A stretch of DNA of 64,000 nt from Chelydra serpentina (taxonomy: Eukaryota; Chordata; Testudines; Chelydridae), in assembly GCA_037349315.1 (NCBI GenBank), contig JBAIAC010000001.1:7234001-7298000 (forward strand). The letters run 5' to 3'. A model generated the notes under the pieces. The model was given only the letters and a program-made list of their open reading frames with translations, was not told the origin of the DNA and made no database searches. Below, in pieces: positions 1 to 53,254 of the stretch (its first letter is position 1; every line of letters starts with the position of its first letter). Both the position numbers and the translations under genes were made by a program.

Positions 1-41050
<41,050 letters not shown>

Positions 41051-41194
41051 TTCATGCTGTCTTTTGTTTATGGAACTTTTAGTTTTCAAGCTTGGCTAAC
41101 AAGGTGGTGCTGGAGTATAAATAGAAATTTAAATTACATGGGATTGGAACAAATTTTAATTGGCATTAATTCCAAAGGGAACTATGGGTGTTCA

Positions 41195-41310
41195 GCACCT
41201 CTGAAAATCACTAAGTGACTTGCTCAAGGTCAAACAGTGAATCATTGAGAAAGCGGAATATGAACTCAGATCTCCTTACTCCCACTCTGGTGGTCGGTCT
41301 ACTGAATTGA
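41195..41310 (+). mobile_element. MIR-like SINE fragment
   Basis: Contains AAGTGACTTGCTCAAGGTCA, AACAGTGAATCA and GAACTCAGATCTCCTTACTC, the MIR core pattern, diverged. Confidence 0.7.
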
Positions 41311-42385
41311 ACAGTCTCCTTACTGGAGACTGGAATGAACTGGAGTACTCAGCGGAGATGGGTAGCATCACCAGGTTTGGTTTAGTTTGGTATCTTGTCT
41401 CCATTTATAAGTAAGAAGATATAATACAGTTGTCCTGGGTGATATATAGTACCAAGAAAAGCCTGACTGTCAGGTAAGAAATTATCCTTAATCCAGCACA
41501 ACATTAACATCTGGGGCCAAGTTTTGGCCACAGCTAGACTCACATAACTTCTTTGGTTTCAGTGTGGCTGCACAGGTGTAGCTGAAATCAGAATTTTGGC
41601 TCAGTCTAATGCCCTGATCCTTCAATGAACTCCATGTGGGCAGACCTCTGTCTCCACACACAGTCCCAACATCTTCAGTGGTGCTCCACATTGGTCTAGG
41701 GGAAACCCAAATGGATTTTAAGATACAAGGGTAAAGTCAGCAGTAAAATGTAGGTGCAGAAAGGATGTGATATCCATGAGAGACAACTTGACGTACTTGA
41801 ATAATGGAAGTGCAGCCTTTTGCAGTGTAATAATTCATTTAAGGATTAAAGCTGGTGTTTATTTGTCTTGCACTTATGGGAGCGAGGCAGAAGATGGCTG
41901 AAGATACCTAACATCTGACACTTGAAGCATGGTCATTGTAGTTTTCACACTAAGTTGCTATTCATCGCCCATGTTGAAACCTGTATTCCTATTTAGAGTG
42001 ATTTTTTTTCATACTTAGCTGAGGTTTTCAGACTCCAGTGACCTTGCCAGCTCTTGCTGATTTTGAATGTGGCTGTGATTTGTTTCATTAATATTAGTAA
42101 CATGAGTGGATCTGGTTGAGTCCTGATAATGTGGTCCCTCTTAACCACTGCTCACTGTCAGTTACTTGAAGCCTACTTCTGACAGTGCTTTCTATCAGCT
42201 TGCTGGATGCTCCCCCTCTACTCCCCAGTTATTTTATTTGGAAGTTGTGTTGTTACAAAATAAGTAACTGTAACTGTTTACATTACATATTGGTGACCAT
42301 TGGGCTATAAAGAGAAACCCAAGAGAGCAGGGGCACCATCCCCATCATAGAGATATGCTGGGGGAGTGGAAAGGGACATGCCAAG
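41311..42385. other. Intergenic DNA, nothing recognised
   Basis: No gene, RNA or insertion ends seen downstream of SPTBN1. Confidence 0.5.
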
Positions 42386-42504
42386 GGCATAAGAACGGCC
42401 ATACTAGGTCAGACCAAAGATCCATCTAGCCCAGTATCCTGTCTTCTGACAGTGGCCAATGCCAGGTGCCCCAGAGGAAATTAACAGAACAGGTAATCAA
42501 GTGA

Positions 42505-42688
42505 TCATAGAATCATAGAATATCAGGGTTGGAAGGGACCTTAATAGGTCATCTAGTCCAACCCCCTGCTCAAAGCAGGACCAATCCCCAATTTTTGCCC
42601 CAGATCCCCAAATGGCCCCCTCAAGGATTGAACTCACAATCCTGGGTTTAGCAGGCCAATGCTCAAACCACTGAGCTATCCCTTCCCC
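42505..42688 (-). mobile_element. tRNA-derived SINE (copy 1 of tandem pair)
   Basis: Minus-strand copy of the cryptodire SINE. The tail side ATCATAGAATCATAGAATAT is on the left and the tRNA-like head ends at 42688. Confidence 0.92.
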
Positions 42689-42700
42689 AAAGAAGAAAAA

Positions 42701-42874
42701 ATAGAATATCAGGGTTGGAAGGGACCTTAGGAGGTCATCTAGTCCAACCCCCTGCTCAAAGCAGGACCAATCCCCAATTTTTGCCCTAGACCCCTAAATG
42801 GCCCCCTCAAGGATTGAACTCACAACTCTGGGTTTAGCAGACCAATGCTCAAACCACTGAGCTATCCCTCCCCC
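42701..42874 (-). mobile_element. tRNA-derived SINE (copy 2 of tandem pair)
   Basis: Near-identical second copy in the same orientation, separated from copy 1 by the A-rich 12-base linker AAAGAAGAAAAA. Confidence 0.92.
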
Positions 42875-42935
42875 AGGATCCATCCTCTGTCGCCCATTCC
42901 CAGCTTCTAGCAGAAGGGGTAGTGACCAGAGCACA

Positions 42936-43837
42936 GAATTGCGGGCTGTAGGGCAGCTCATTGGCAGCTGTGGAAAAGCTAAATAAGTTAAAGCTGCCAT
43001 GGGGTCATATTGGCTCCAATAATTTGAGAAGTAAAAAGGTGGCATAAAGGTGTGAGGCACAATACAGAATCTGGCCCATTGTCGCTATCAGAGATTTCCC
43101 AAAAGGAAAGTGAATATAACACTCAAATTATATTGTTTTACGTTCTTTTAGTAGTTAAAATGCACTAGTCCTTTCTCATCTTTGGTGCAGTCCCCTTTTT
43201 ATTCATTGTCTCTAACAAAGCAATTTTAACCTCCACCAAGGAGAGAAAAAAGGCTGGTGGAAACTACCTTTTTAATGAGACAACTAAGGTAAACAACATC
43301 ATTGTTAGTGATACTTGCAATAACAAATGTGAGTCACATCTCCCCAGGTGAGCTGCAGCTGTCCACCCCCCTTGCTCTCCACTGGAATTCCCTGCCAGTG
43401 CTCTTCAGAGACAATGGGTAAAATAGGAGCAGAGTTCTCAAAACAATTTGAGAAGTGATTTGAAATCATTAAAAGCTCTTCAGAAAACACTCTAACATTT
43501 ATCTAAACATTAGGTTTTCATATTTATTTGCCAAGTAATAGTAAATATATATATATTCTGTGCTCTTTAATGTAAATAATCACTTCTGTTGCAAATCTGA
43601 ACCATATGGTGGCTTAAAACTTTTGAAATTTGTCCATGTTTAAATCTGCAAAGAGTGTTGTATATTTACTGCAATATTCAGACTTAGATTGAATGAAATG
43701 TTGACACTGTGGCTCATTGGCTCATTTAAGTTTAAATGTTTTACAGGGACCCTGCCAACTTCAATTTTTTTAAATTTCTAATATTTAAAAATTCCAGTTT
43801 CTGGTGAATCATTTACATATTATGTCCTCAAGTATAA

Positions 43838-43891
<54 letters not shown>

Positions 43892-45387
43892 CTATATATA
43901 GATATAGATATAGATAGATATATAAAGGTTTTTCTGCTCCCCTGTTGATGTTCATAAGGGGTCTATTCAGCAAGGGAGAAACTAAGGCCTTGATCCGTCA
44001 GGCACTTACTCATAACTTTACTTGCATGAGTAGTGCCACCGAAATGCTCCAATCTTGAAGTTCCTGATCCTACAAACAATCAAATGTGTAGCTGTATTCT
44101 ATGTGTGAAGTCTCATTCACTTCATTGAAACAGCTCACATGAATAAAATTATGCATGTGTTTAAGTATTTGCAGTTGAAGTCCTAATTGACTGTACAGAA
44201 GAGAAGCTAATGAAGTGAGTAAGTAAATTGGAAAAATAACAGGAAATATCTTTTTTAGATTGTCAGTGACAGTAATCTTAGGTGCTACTTATAACAAGAG
44301 CAGGTACAACATTTTTAGGCAGACAAACAGAAAAGTTGATTTCCAAGTTAAGGAAAGACATTTTATGTTCTTACATGCCTAGTCCCAATTATTTTTAATG
44401 GAAGTCAATGGCTGTAGGTACAAGAGGTATGGGATTGGTCCATTAATGCTGGGACAATGTTACTCTGGTAAGATGAACTGTTCCCCTGTTTAAATGTCCA
44501 CATAAATCTATAGGTACCACACCTGTGTTCCTACCTGTAAACATTAGGTGTCAAATCCTGGTAGTTTTTCTGCCTCCATGTAACTTAAACTATGGGACAA
44601 GCAGTGCTAACAAACCTTTCTTACATAAATATTTATAGTATAACCTGGACATTTATTTCATTGTTTATTTCGATAGACCTAAGAAACTGACACTTTTACA
44701 AAGCTGCCGCAGGACATTTCAATATCTTAGAAAATCTTCAACAATTTCATTTGTAGGGCCTGATGATGCTCCCATTGAAAGAACTGCAGTGTCATTGACC
44801 ACTGCCCCACCCCTCATTGACTTCAATGCCTCGACCCATAGGCCCCACTCCTGCACACAGCTCCATGCTAGTGGATGCCTACCCCCACATAGAGCCTAAT
44901 TGAAATTAAAGGAGACACATCCACAGGGAGCTTCTCAGCACCTTCGGCCAACATTGAAGGTCATTTGCTCTTTGGTGTATTTGCACACTTATTTCACTAC
45001 ACTACAGCTACTAGAATTAAAAGGAGTCTTCATTATTAGCGAGCTATGCAGTAAGCCATGTATGCTTTAAGCATATGTAAGGGAATGAAAGAATTAATCT
45101 GTGAGTTTGTTGTTAGGGGAGAGATTAATGCTGCACGCAGCGATGTGAGCTACCTGCAATACCTAGCCAATACAGTGACCACAGGAGGTTGGTAATTTTA
45201 CATGATGCCATCACAATTAACACAAAGCAGACAAGAGGGAGTAATAAATATTGAATTGTTTAAATTAATGGACTAGATTTCAAGTTGACGGTGTCCTTTT
45301 AAAAGTTATGTTCTATTTCATTTAAATAGGTAACCACCATGGTCCAGAAAATATTCTATTAGAGAATGTCCACTTTTTGTAACCTAT
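42936..45387. other. Intergenic DNA with one microsatellite
   Basis: AT-rich, no gene. Weak palindromic-repeat traces at about 43985-44150 and 44757-44850. The compound microsatellite is listed separately. Confidence 0.45.
43829..43926. repeat. Compound (TA)n(TG)n(TA)n microsatellite
   Basis: TA repeats, then TG repeats (43855-43878), then TA and GATATA repeats. Confidence 0.93.
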
Positions 45388-45513
45388 ATTAGACCCTGTT
45401 CCTGCAAATACTTACGCACATGCTTAACTTTAAACACAAGGTTAGTGCCCATTGCCTTTAGTGAGACTAATCACATACTTATAGTTAAGCATGTGCATGT
45501 TTGCAGGACTGGG
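45388..45513. repeat. Palindromic amniote repeat
   Basis: TGCAAATACTTACGCACATG near the left is matched by CATGTGCATGTTTGCAGG near the right, with TTAACTTTAAACACA and AGTTAAGCATG inside. A known widespread palindromic repeat type. Confidence 0.65.
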
Positions 45514-45789
45514 GTCTTACTTTTCACTGTCCACTTAATATGTTTTGAACCAAACTAACCAGCAATGCAGTATCTTTAAATCCTGAGTACAAAAAGCAAT
45601 GATCTTCAACAGCCAATATACCTGAGAATTAGAAACTAATTTACAGTGCAAAAAGCCACAGATAGGTGAATCCATATATTGTACTTCATTTCTTCTGTGA
45701 TGTCTGGATCACAGCAAGCAATGTTTTTTAATTCCTTATGTTTATTTGCATTTGCTTTCAGTTCTTATATCTCTCACTTAAATTACTAC

Positions 45790-46066
45790 GGCCTGGTCTA
45801 CACAGGGGGCGGGGAGGGGAATCGATCTAAATTATGCAACTTCTGCTATGTGAATAACATAGCTGAAGTCGACATACTTAGATCTACTTACTGCAGTGTC
45901 TTCACTGTGATAAGTCAACAGCTGATGCTCCCCATCAACTCCGCCTACGCTTCTCTCTCCGGTGGAGTACCAGAGTCGACAGGAGGGTGCTAGACTAGAC
46001 GCGATAAATCGACCCCAGCTGGATCGATCACTGCCTGTCAATCTTGCACGTAATGTAGACATGCCC
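45790..46066 (-). mobile_element. Harbinger-type MITE (277 bp)
   Basis: The left end GGCCTGGTCTACACAG and right end AATGTAGACATGCCC are inverted repeats, flanked by TAC/TAA-type target bases. The internal sequence matches the MITE at 13743 in reverse. Chance frames inside are shared between copies because the repeat is shared. Confidence 0.82.
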
Positions 46067-46069
46067 TAA

Positions 46070-48985
46070 GAAAAACCCCATATGCCCTTCAAACTGTTTT
46101 CTCTGTTAATGTTTGGGTCACCATTTGTTTTATGGGGGTGTTATTAGCAAGTCCATAGTTAAGAGTTGATTCATTTTTTTCACTTAAATCCGGGATTGAG
46201 CCTTTTATTTTGTATAAATACACTGCATCTTCCCCAAACGACAACAAAGAATATGAGAGTGAAGAGTGAGGGCCAGATTCTTAGTAGTACAGCTTAGCAT
46301 ACTGTAGTTCTAATAATTTCAGTGGAGCTATGCCAAATAAAGCAGCTGTGAATCTGACCCTGATTTTTGGAGGATTTTCAAGTAAATCAATAATTAGTTT
46401 ATAAGTTAAAATTAATTGTTAAATTGTTTTTGTCTTTTGTCTAATTTTTGGGGTCCCTGTAGTTAACACATGGCTTGTTTCTAGCCCTTCAAAGTGTCAA
46501 TATTGTTAGAACTCCCTGAAATCTCTGGGAATAGGCACATTTCATGTATATTACTGTTTATCTTTAATAAATGTCTGGCATTTACTTAGTGGGCCAGACT
46601 GTGCCCATCCCTGCCCAGTTGTACAAAGGTGTAAGAACACTTTGCTCCCTACGCAGGTGCAAGGCAGTCACCCACAGTCCTTTTGTTCAGGAAGACCAAG
46701 GATTGCGAAATGCAGGACTGACTCTTCAAAATGGGTGAGGAAAAGGCTTATCCCCCTCCAAAACAGCAGAGGAGCTTTCCCAGGGGAAGGGGGCTGAGAG
46801 CACACACTGCACATTCTGTCAAAAGGTGTCTCAACAGTTGTGCTCCCACTGCATGCTTGGAGGCATTTTGAGACGTCTTATAATTAGTGCTATTGAAGCA
46901 AATTTTGATTAGTTACATGTATGATCACCTGACATCTGAGTCATTAAGTATCCTAATCGTCCAAGTGTGCAGCTTCAGTAGGATCATGTGATCACATCTG
47001 CAGTGTGTCATAATGCAGGCATACAGTGTGCATCCAAGAAGAAGAGTATTAAGACAGGAGGAATGGATATTACGCACTTCTAAATGGCAGAGAATCTTAA
47101 GTATATTCTTCATTTTAGCTGTTAGAAGATTAGTAGTAATGTGTTTGTGGTAAAATATCTGTTTTATTCTGCAAGGTGGAAATGCAAGATGTTATGTACA
47201 ATTTATAATTCATAGTAAGTCCACCTTTGGTTTTTAGCTATGCATGCAAATTAGCCTGGTTATAGTGAGCACCAAGTCTAAGATACAATTTCAACAGCTC
47301 TGGTTTTTCTTTAAGCTTATAAAAGTGTAATTTTATGTCTATTAAAATCATACATTTTACAGAATAAAATAATTCTTTGAGATCATCTGATGCTTTTTAT
47401 ATTACAGATGAAGAAATTCTCAGTATCTTCTTTGAGTTGCATGAGTACAGTCTTATGAATACTACAATTATAATTTGGTTGCTTGGGTTAGAAAGTAATT
47501 CATCTTTTTCACAGAGTACCAGCATTATCCAACAGAGGTCACCCTTATCCATGCTGCCCTCAACTATACCATATTCATTACACCTAGTAATATCACCTGA
47601 AAAAGAAAATGGAGACATTTTTGTGGGCTTGCCTATTTGTCTCGACTGTAAAGAGACTTTTAATGTCTAACAAGGGCTTATAACATTTTGTTCTCTTGCA
47701 AGTTATGGATACATAAATTGATGGATGGATGAAATATGTAATATGATTATTCATATCAATAATTTATTTTGTTTTAAAGCAACTATTTACACAGTTGAGT
47801 AAATAGAAGGAAATTACAATTCAAAAAAGTAAAAGCAGATGAAATGTCAAAAAATGGTTCAAAATAAATTCTTATTTTACATTTTACCTTATCTTTGATG
47901 CTCCACCAGAATTAAATCAACACATTACACTAGAATCAAAAACAGGGTAGGTAAAGGAACTTGAAAAAAAGAATAAATTTAGCTTCTGTTTTCTTATTAT
48001 TTAACAAAAAAACCAGCAGTTGTGGGAGTAAGTATGAATTCCAGCATGAATTATCAGTTCACAACTTGGAGCAGATTCAAATGCCAGGGAAGTAAATGAA
48101 AAGACTCCCATTACTTTCAGTGGACTTTGGATCAGGCCCTTTGGTGTGAAATGCAAGCTACCTGGCTTCAAGGTGCCAAAGTTACATTTGTAATGCAGAC
48201 AACTGATCTAGCACGGTGACAGGGCCATTCTAGTATGATCAATGCTTTACATTAATTCAAGGAAGCAAATTAAGTTTTTGTTGCTGCAGAAAACATTTGT
48301 ATCTATTCCTGTTGCAACTGAAAGCAGTTCAATAAAAGCCAGGCACTAAACATCATCTGACCTAGGATGTAAGGTAGAATTTGGCTTTTTTGTAACTTGA
48401 AGCATTGACAGAACAAAAGCTGTTGTCAGTTGGAGCATGACATTGGTGAGACAACAGGCCACTAACAATGACTTGGTAGAAGCCACAGAACCTTTTAAGT
48501 AAAATACATAACATGCAAATTCCAATTCGATGTCCCTAAGTCACCATCAGTCAAGGTGAGGCTTCCATGAGGAGAGTCAGAGGCCAAGAAAACTGGAAAC
48601 ACAAAGCTGCTGCTCTTGCTCATTTATTGAAAATGTGGGGAATTGTGCCCCACCTCCTTTACATGCGAGTTTTCTCCCTTCGGCATGGAAGTCAGCCACC
48701 TCTACAACAACATCTCCTATGGCCCAAGACCATGGGCCCTCCACTGATCTGGGGATCATGCAGTGTTGAATGAGGACTGGAGAGACAAGCTAAGGGTAAT
48801 GCACATTATCCTCTCTCTGGTGCCACAGAGATTACCAAGGAAATGTAATACTGGTCCAGCCTGTATTCTCTTTTTTGGGGTTGTGCCATGAAAGGGTTCT
48901 TCCCTTCAAAGTCCCAGCCACTCCCTCCATCCCTTCATGATCCCCTCCCCCCCCCCCCCCAAAAAAAAGAAGGGCCAAGAAGATG
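46070..48985. other. Intergenic DNA, nothing recognised
   Basis: A faint palindromic-repeat trace at 46271-46362 and a poly(C)/poly(A) junction at 48947-48968. No gene supported. Confidence 0.45.
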
Positions 48986-48989
48986 ATCT

Positions 48990-49425
48990 CAGCAGCAATG
49001 TTTGGAATAGCCTTGAGGGGTCAAGGTTGTAGTCAACAAGACACAAGCTAGTGAGACACTGGATGAGAGTTCTGGTGTTTTGAAATAGCTATGCTAGATT
49101 TTAGCAACGTTATGTAGGATGATGTGGTAATATTTAAACACAGCCTGAATGTGGGTATAGCGGGAAGGCTGAGTCAAAGATGGTGCCCATGTTACAGGCC
49201 TGAGTGACTGGGAGGATGGTGAAGTTGCCCACAGAGACTGAAAATGGTGAGGGAGGAAAAGGCTTCGAGGGACAGATTAGGAACTCTGTTTTGGCCAGAT
49301 GGAGTTTAAATTGATGTCTGGACATACATGAAATGATGACAGAAAGATAGGCTCAGATGTGGGATTAGATAAAGAAGTCAGTTACAGAGTTTAACCATAA
49401 TAGGTCATCTGCGAATCAAAGAATT
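48990..49425 (-). mobile_element. L2-like LINE reverse-transcriptase fragment
   Basis: Read on the minus strand, it gives a FADD-type catalytic motif near 49410. Next comes MSRHQFKLHLAKTEFLICPS and then QACNMGTIFDSAFPL, the pattern downstream of the active site in L2/Jockey-type RTs. Stops break the frame. Confidence 0.6.
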
Positions 49426-49589
49426 GTTGGGGAGAAAAAGCTGTTCTTCTAGTGATGGTCCCTATTTTATTCTACTGTGGGTTACACATGTGCATTTTGC
49501 ACCCAAAGTTGGATAATTTGAAAGTAGGGTAAGCAATGAGTTATATTGTTTTACCAGGGTACAATCCACAGCAGAAGAGCATTCTACGT

Positions 49590-50816
49590 TGATAATTATA
49601 GGCTTGTCAGCCTGGCATCAATCTCAGGCAAGATAACGAAGCCGCTGATGTGGGACTCAGTTCATAAAGAATTAAAGGAGGGTGATGTAAATCAACATGG
49701 GTTTATGGAAAATAGATTCTGACAAACTAACTTGATATATATTTTTTTACACAATTTTGGTTGATAAAGGTAATAGTACTAGACTTCTGTAAGCATTTGA
49801 CTTGGTACCATATGACATTTTGACTAAAAAACTAGAAGACTATAAAATTAACATAGCCACACATTAAATGGATTAAATATAATTGTAAACGGAGAATCCT
49901 CACTGAGCAGATGTGTTTCTTGGCCCTATGCTATTTAACATACAATGACCTGATAAAGTTTGCAGATGACACAAAAATTGGAGGAGTGATAAATAATGAA
50001 GAGGAGAGGTCACTGATAGAGAGTTATCTGTTTCACTTGGTAAGCTGGGCGCAAGCAAACAAAATGCATTTTAATACATCTAGGAACAAAGAATGTAGGC
50101 CATACTTACACGATGGGGGACTCTATCCTGCGAAGCAGTGACTCTGAAAAAGATTTGGGGGTTGTGGTGGGTAATCAGTTGAACATGATGTTGTGTGACA
50201 TTGTGGCCAAAAGAGCTAATGTGAAACTGGGATACATAAATGGGAATCTTGAGTAGGAATAGAGGGGTTATTTTACCACTATAGTGTAACTGCTGCTGGA
50301 ATTCTGTGTCCAGTTCTGGTGCCCACAATTTCAAGAAGGATGTAGATAAATGGGAGGGGGTTCAGAAAAGATCTATGACAATGATCAAAGGATGAGAAAA
50401 CATGTCTCATAGTGATAGACTCAAGGAGCTCAATCTATTTATCTTAAAGAGAAGATTAGGGGGTTATTTGATTAGTTGATAAGTATCTACATGTAGAACA
50501 AAAATGTAATAATAGGCTCATCAATCTAGCAGAGAAAGGTATAACACATTCCAGTGGCTGGAATTTGAAGCTAGATGAATTCACATGGGAATTAAGGTGC
50601 ACATTTTTAATGATGAGAGTAATTAACTGTTTTCAAACAATTTGTCAAAGGACAAGGTGAATTCCCCGTCACTGACCGTTTTACAATCAAGATTGGTTGT
50701 TTTTCTAAAAGACATGCCCTAGGAATTATTTGGGGTAAATTGTATGGCCTGTGTTATACAGGAGGTTAGACTAGGTGATCACAATGGTCCCTTCTGGCCT
50801 TGGAATGTGTGAATCA
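49590..50816 (+). mobile_element. CR1 LINE fragment with RT motif
   Basis: CR1 sequence from GGCTTGTCAGCCTGGCATC through AATCAACATGGGTTTATGG, the RT motif KFADDTKIGGVIN (about 49955-50000) and the 3' end CTTCTGGCCTTGGAATGTGTG. Frameshifts and stops throughout; 5'-truncated. Confidence 0.82.
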
Positions 50817-51014
50817 ACTGAGTGATTCTGGAGCTGAGTGGTTCTTGGGGAACTATCATGATGACTTTCAATCTTTGGCTTCTGACTAAAGGAGATGATG
50901 GTCAGACTAGGAAATGGCCAATGGCTCACCACCTCTGGTCAGACCTACTAGTCTCTCAAGTGTCAGACTTGGATTGTATTTATACATCTAGCAAAGCAAG
51001 TAGGCCCAGGGATG

Positions 51015-51113
51015 GTCTAAGCTAGGTTTACGGGTCTTGCCTCAGCAAAGGGAGCTGGACTGCACGTGATGACCTTTTGAGGTCTCTTCCAGACCTATAT
51101 TTCTATGATTCTG
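51015..51113 (+). mobile_element. CR1 LINE 3' tail fragment
   Basis: Ends GACCTTTTGAGGTCTCTTCC ... TTTCTATGATTCTG, the usual CR1 3' terminus, in an insertion separate from the copy ending at 50816. Confidence 0.65.
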
Positions 51114-51116
51114 TAT

Positions 51117-51310
51117 CAGTGGTTCTCAAACTGTGGGTCAGGACTGCATTTTAATGGGGTCGCCAGGGCTGGCTTAGACTTGCTGGGGCCTGGGGCCAAA
51201 ACCGAAGCCTGATCCTGACCGCCTGGGGCCAAAGCCTGAAGGCTTCAGCCCCGGGGCGGTGGAGCTCAAGTTATAGTCCCCCTGCCTGAGGCTGAAGCCA
51301 GTCAATGGGA
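51117..51310 (+). mobile_element. Truncated hAT element
   Basis: It begins CAGTGGTTCTCAAACTGTGG, the left end seen at 29468, and shares the GGGGTCGCCAGGGCTGGCTTAG interior. The right end is missing. Confidence 0.75.
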
Positions 51311-51394
51311 GCTGAGGATCCAGCACTTGAGGAGGAGCCAGGTAGGGAGCCTGCCAGCCCAGCACCCGCGGTGCCCCTGGGCCACTTTTCTCCC

Positions 51395-51515
51395 AAGATT
51401 TAGTCAGGGGTATATAGTAGAAGTCATGGACAGGTCATGGGACATGAATTTTTGTTTACTGACCATGACCTTTTACTAAAAATACTGGTGACTAAAATGT
51501 AGCCTTACCTATTGT
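51395..51515. repeat. Unclassified turtle interspersed repeat
   Basis: GATTTAGTCAGGGGTATATA, GTCATGGACAGGTCATGGGA, then GACTAAAATGTAGCCTTACC. I recognise the pattern as a common turtle repeat but cannot name its class. Confidence 0.45.
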
Positions 51516-52088
51516 TCATCTAAGAACTCTGTGCTGCCCAGGAGCAGTATCAAAGACTCTTGGGACCTAATCTTTTCATCTCAAATTTGCTTATGCTTTA
51601 TGAGGGAAATATTGAGCTGCAAGATTGAGGTCTCCAATTTAATTTGGATCACCCTGGTATGGAACATTGAACTGAAACTATGGACTAATTCTAAGAACTC
51701 TCTGGAACTCCAAAACTCACAATCTCTACTGTGAAACTGATCTCAGATCTGTACTCATGTCTGTATGTATAATGATCTTTAACTAATACACTCTTTCTTT
51801 TCTTTCTTAATACATTTTATTTTAGTTAATAAGAATTGGCTATAAGCATGTAGTTGGGTAAGAAATGTTCATTAACCTAGGAGGTAAAGTGTCCAAGCCT
51901 TTGGGACTGGTAGAACTTTCATATTTGACTTGGTTGTCTGGAAGGCAGACCAAAGGCTGGGTTGCTTTTAAGGGAACTGTGTTTTGGCTTCTGTGTAACC
52001 AGTAAGGCTTTGTGCTGGCTTGGTAAATCTAAGTATTGGAATATCTACCAGCTTTGGGGATTGTCTGCCCCATTCTTTGCAGTTTGCC
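51516..52088. other. Intergenic DNA, nothing recognised
   Basis: No gene or repeat ends seen. Confidence 0.45.
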
Positions 52089-53254
52089 CTAGTTAACAGG
52101 GCCAGCTCTAGGTTTTTTGCCGCCCCAAGCAAAAAAAAATGTGGCTGCCCCCCACCCCAGCCCTCGTCTCCACCCACCCCCTGCCACCCCAGCCCTGGGC
52201 TCTCCCACCCCAACTGCACCCTCCTGCCGCCCCAGCCCTGGGTCACTGGTAACTCGGTCCCAGGGCAGGTCATTCAGTAGGAATTTTGGATGTGCACAGA
52301 ACACACACAGGATTGGTTCCCATATGGTTACAGAACTGCAGTAAAGTGGAACAATTTTCAGCTTGTGTGATTGAAGGATTTCTGGATGCATATTATAAGA
52401 CTGTCCTACATTAATGAGGAAAAGTTGAGGTGCCGTTATTATTCTTTTGTTCCATTCTTTGTTTCTATGGGGAATTTGACAATGCAATATCATGGTCTTC
52501 CTTTTAAACAAATAAAACTGAAAAAAAACAACCAAAAAGACAATGGCTGTTGAAAAAAGCAATTCCAGTCCTAATAACCACTGGGAAGCATTGCTTGCTC
52601 AATTTATCCTACTTTTTCTACAGCAAGTTACAGTGGATCAGTATATTTGATTTGGGAGAAATGAAGGAACAGCTGCCCAAAATGAGCTTGAGCGCTCCTG
52701 AATTTTGAGGGTGCTCAAGTCTGGAATGCAGGTGCTAGATTCCCTTTCTGAGTATTAGCTAAATCTGGAAAGTAAAAGTCAATTTCTGCTTCCATGGCTC
52801 AGAGGTGGAAATCCTCCTACGTGCTTTACAGTATCTAAAGCTGCCCAGGTCCTCTAGTAGAGCCTCCCCTCCCTTAGGGTATGTCTACACTACGGTACTA
52901 GTTCGATTTCTGTGAAACCGAACTTGTGAACCCGATATTTCCAGGTCGATTGTTCGAATCCACACCAGGGATGTTTATTCGAATGTCCGAGTCCACAGTA
53001 GGGAGGCAAGCGTCGACATTGCAAGCGGTGCACTGTGGGTAGCTATCCCACAGTTCCCGCAGTCCTGCCTGCCCACTGGAATTCTGGGTGTAGCCCCCAG
53101 TGCCTTGTGGGAACGAAATTGTGTCAAGGGTCGGTATACGTACATTTCGTCACTCGACCCACACTTCCGCCTTCCCTACGTGAAAGCGCCGGCGGGGAAT
53201 GAATTCGCGCCCTTTTCCTGTGGCTGATAGCTCGGACGCCACTGGACAGTGAGC

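Larger units (their letters stand above)
42386..42935. mobile_element. Turtle interspersed repeat split by two SINEs
   Basis: The left part 42386-42504 (AAGAACGGCCATACTAGGTC ... ACAGGTAATCAAGTGATC) and right part 42875-42935 (AGGATCCATCCTCTGTCGCC ...) read as one repeat I recognise as common in turtles. It is interrupted by the SINE pair. Class uncertain. Confidence 0.7.

Noticed and set aside
52089..52562. Gly/Pro-rich frames near the left end of the outer hAT-like element
   Set aside because: They are composition-driven frames in non-coding transposon sequence that I recognise from other turtle copies.
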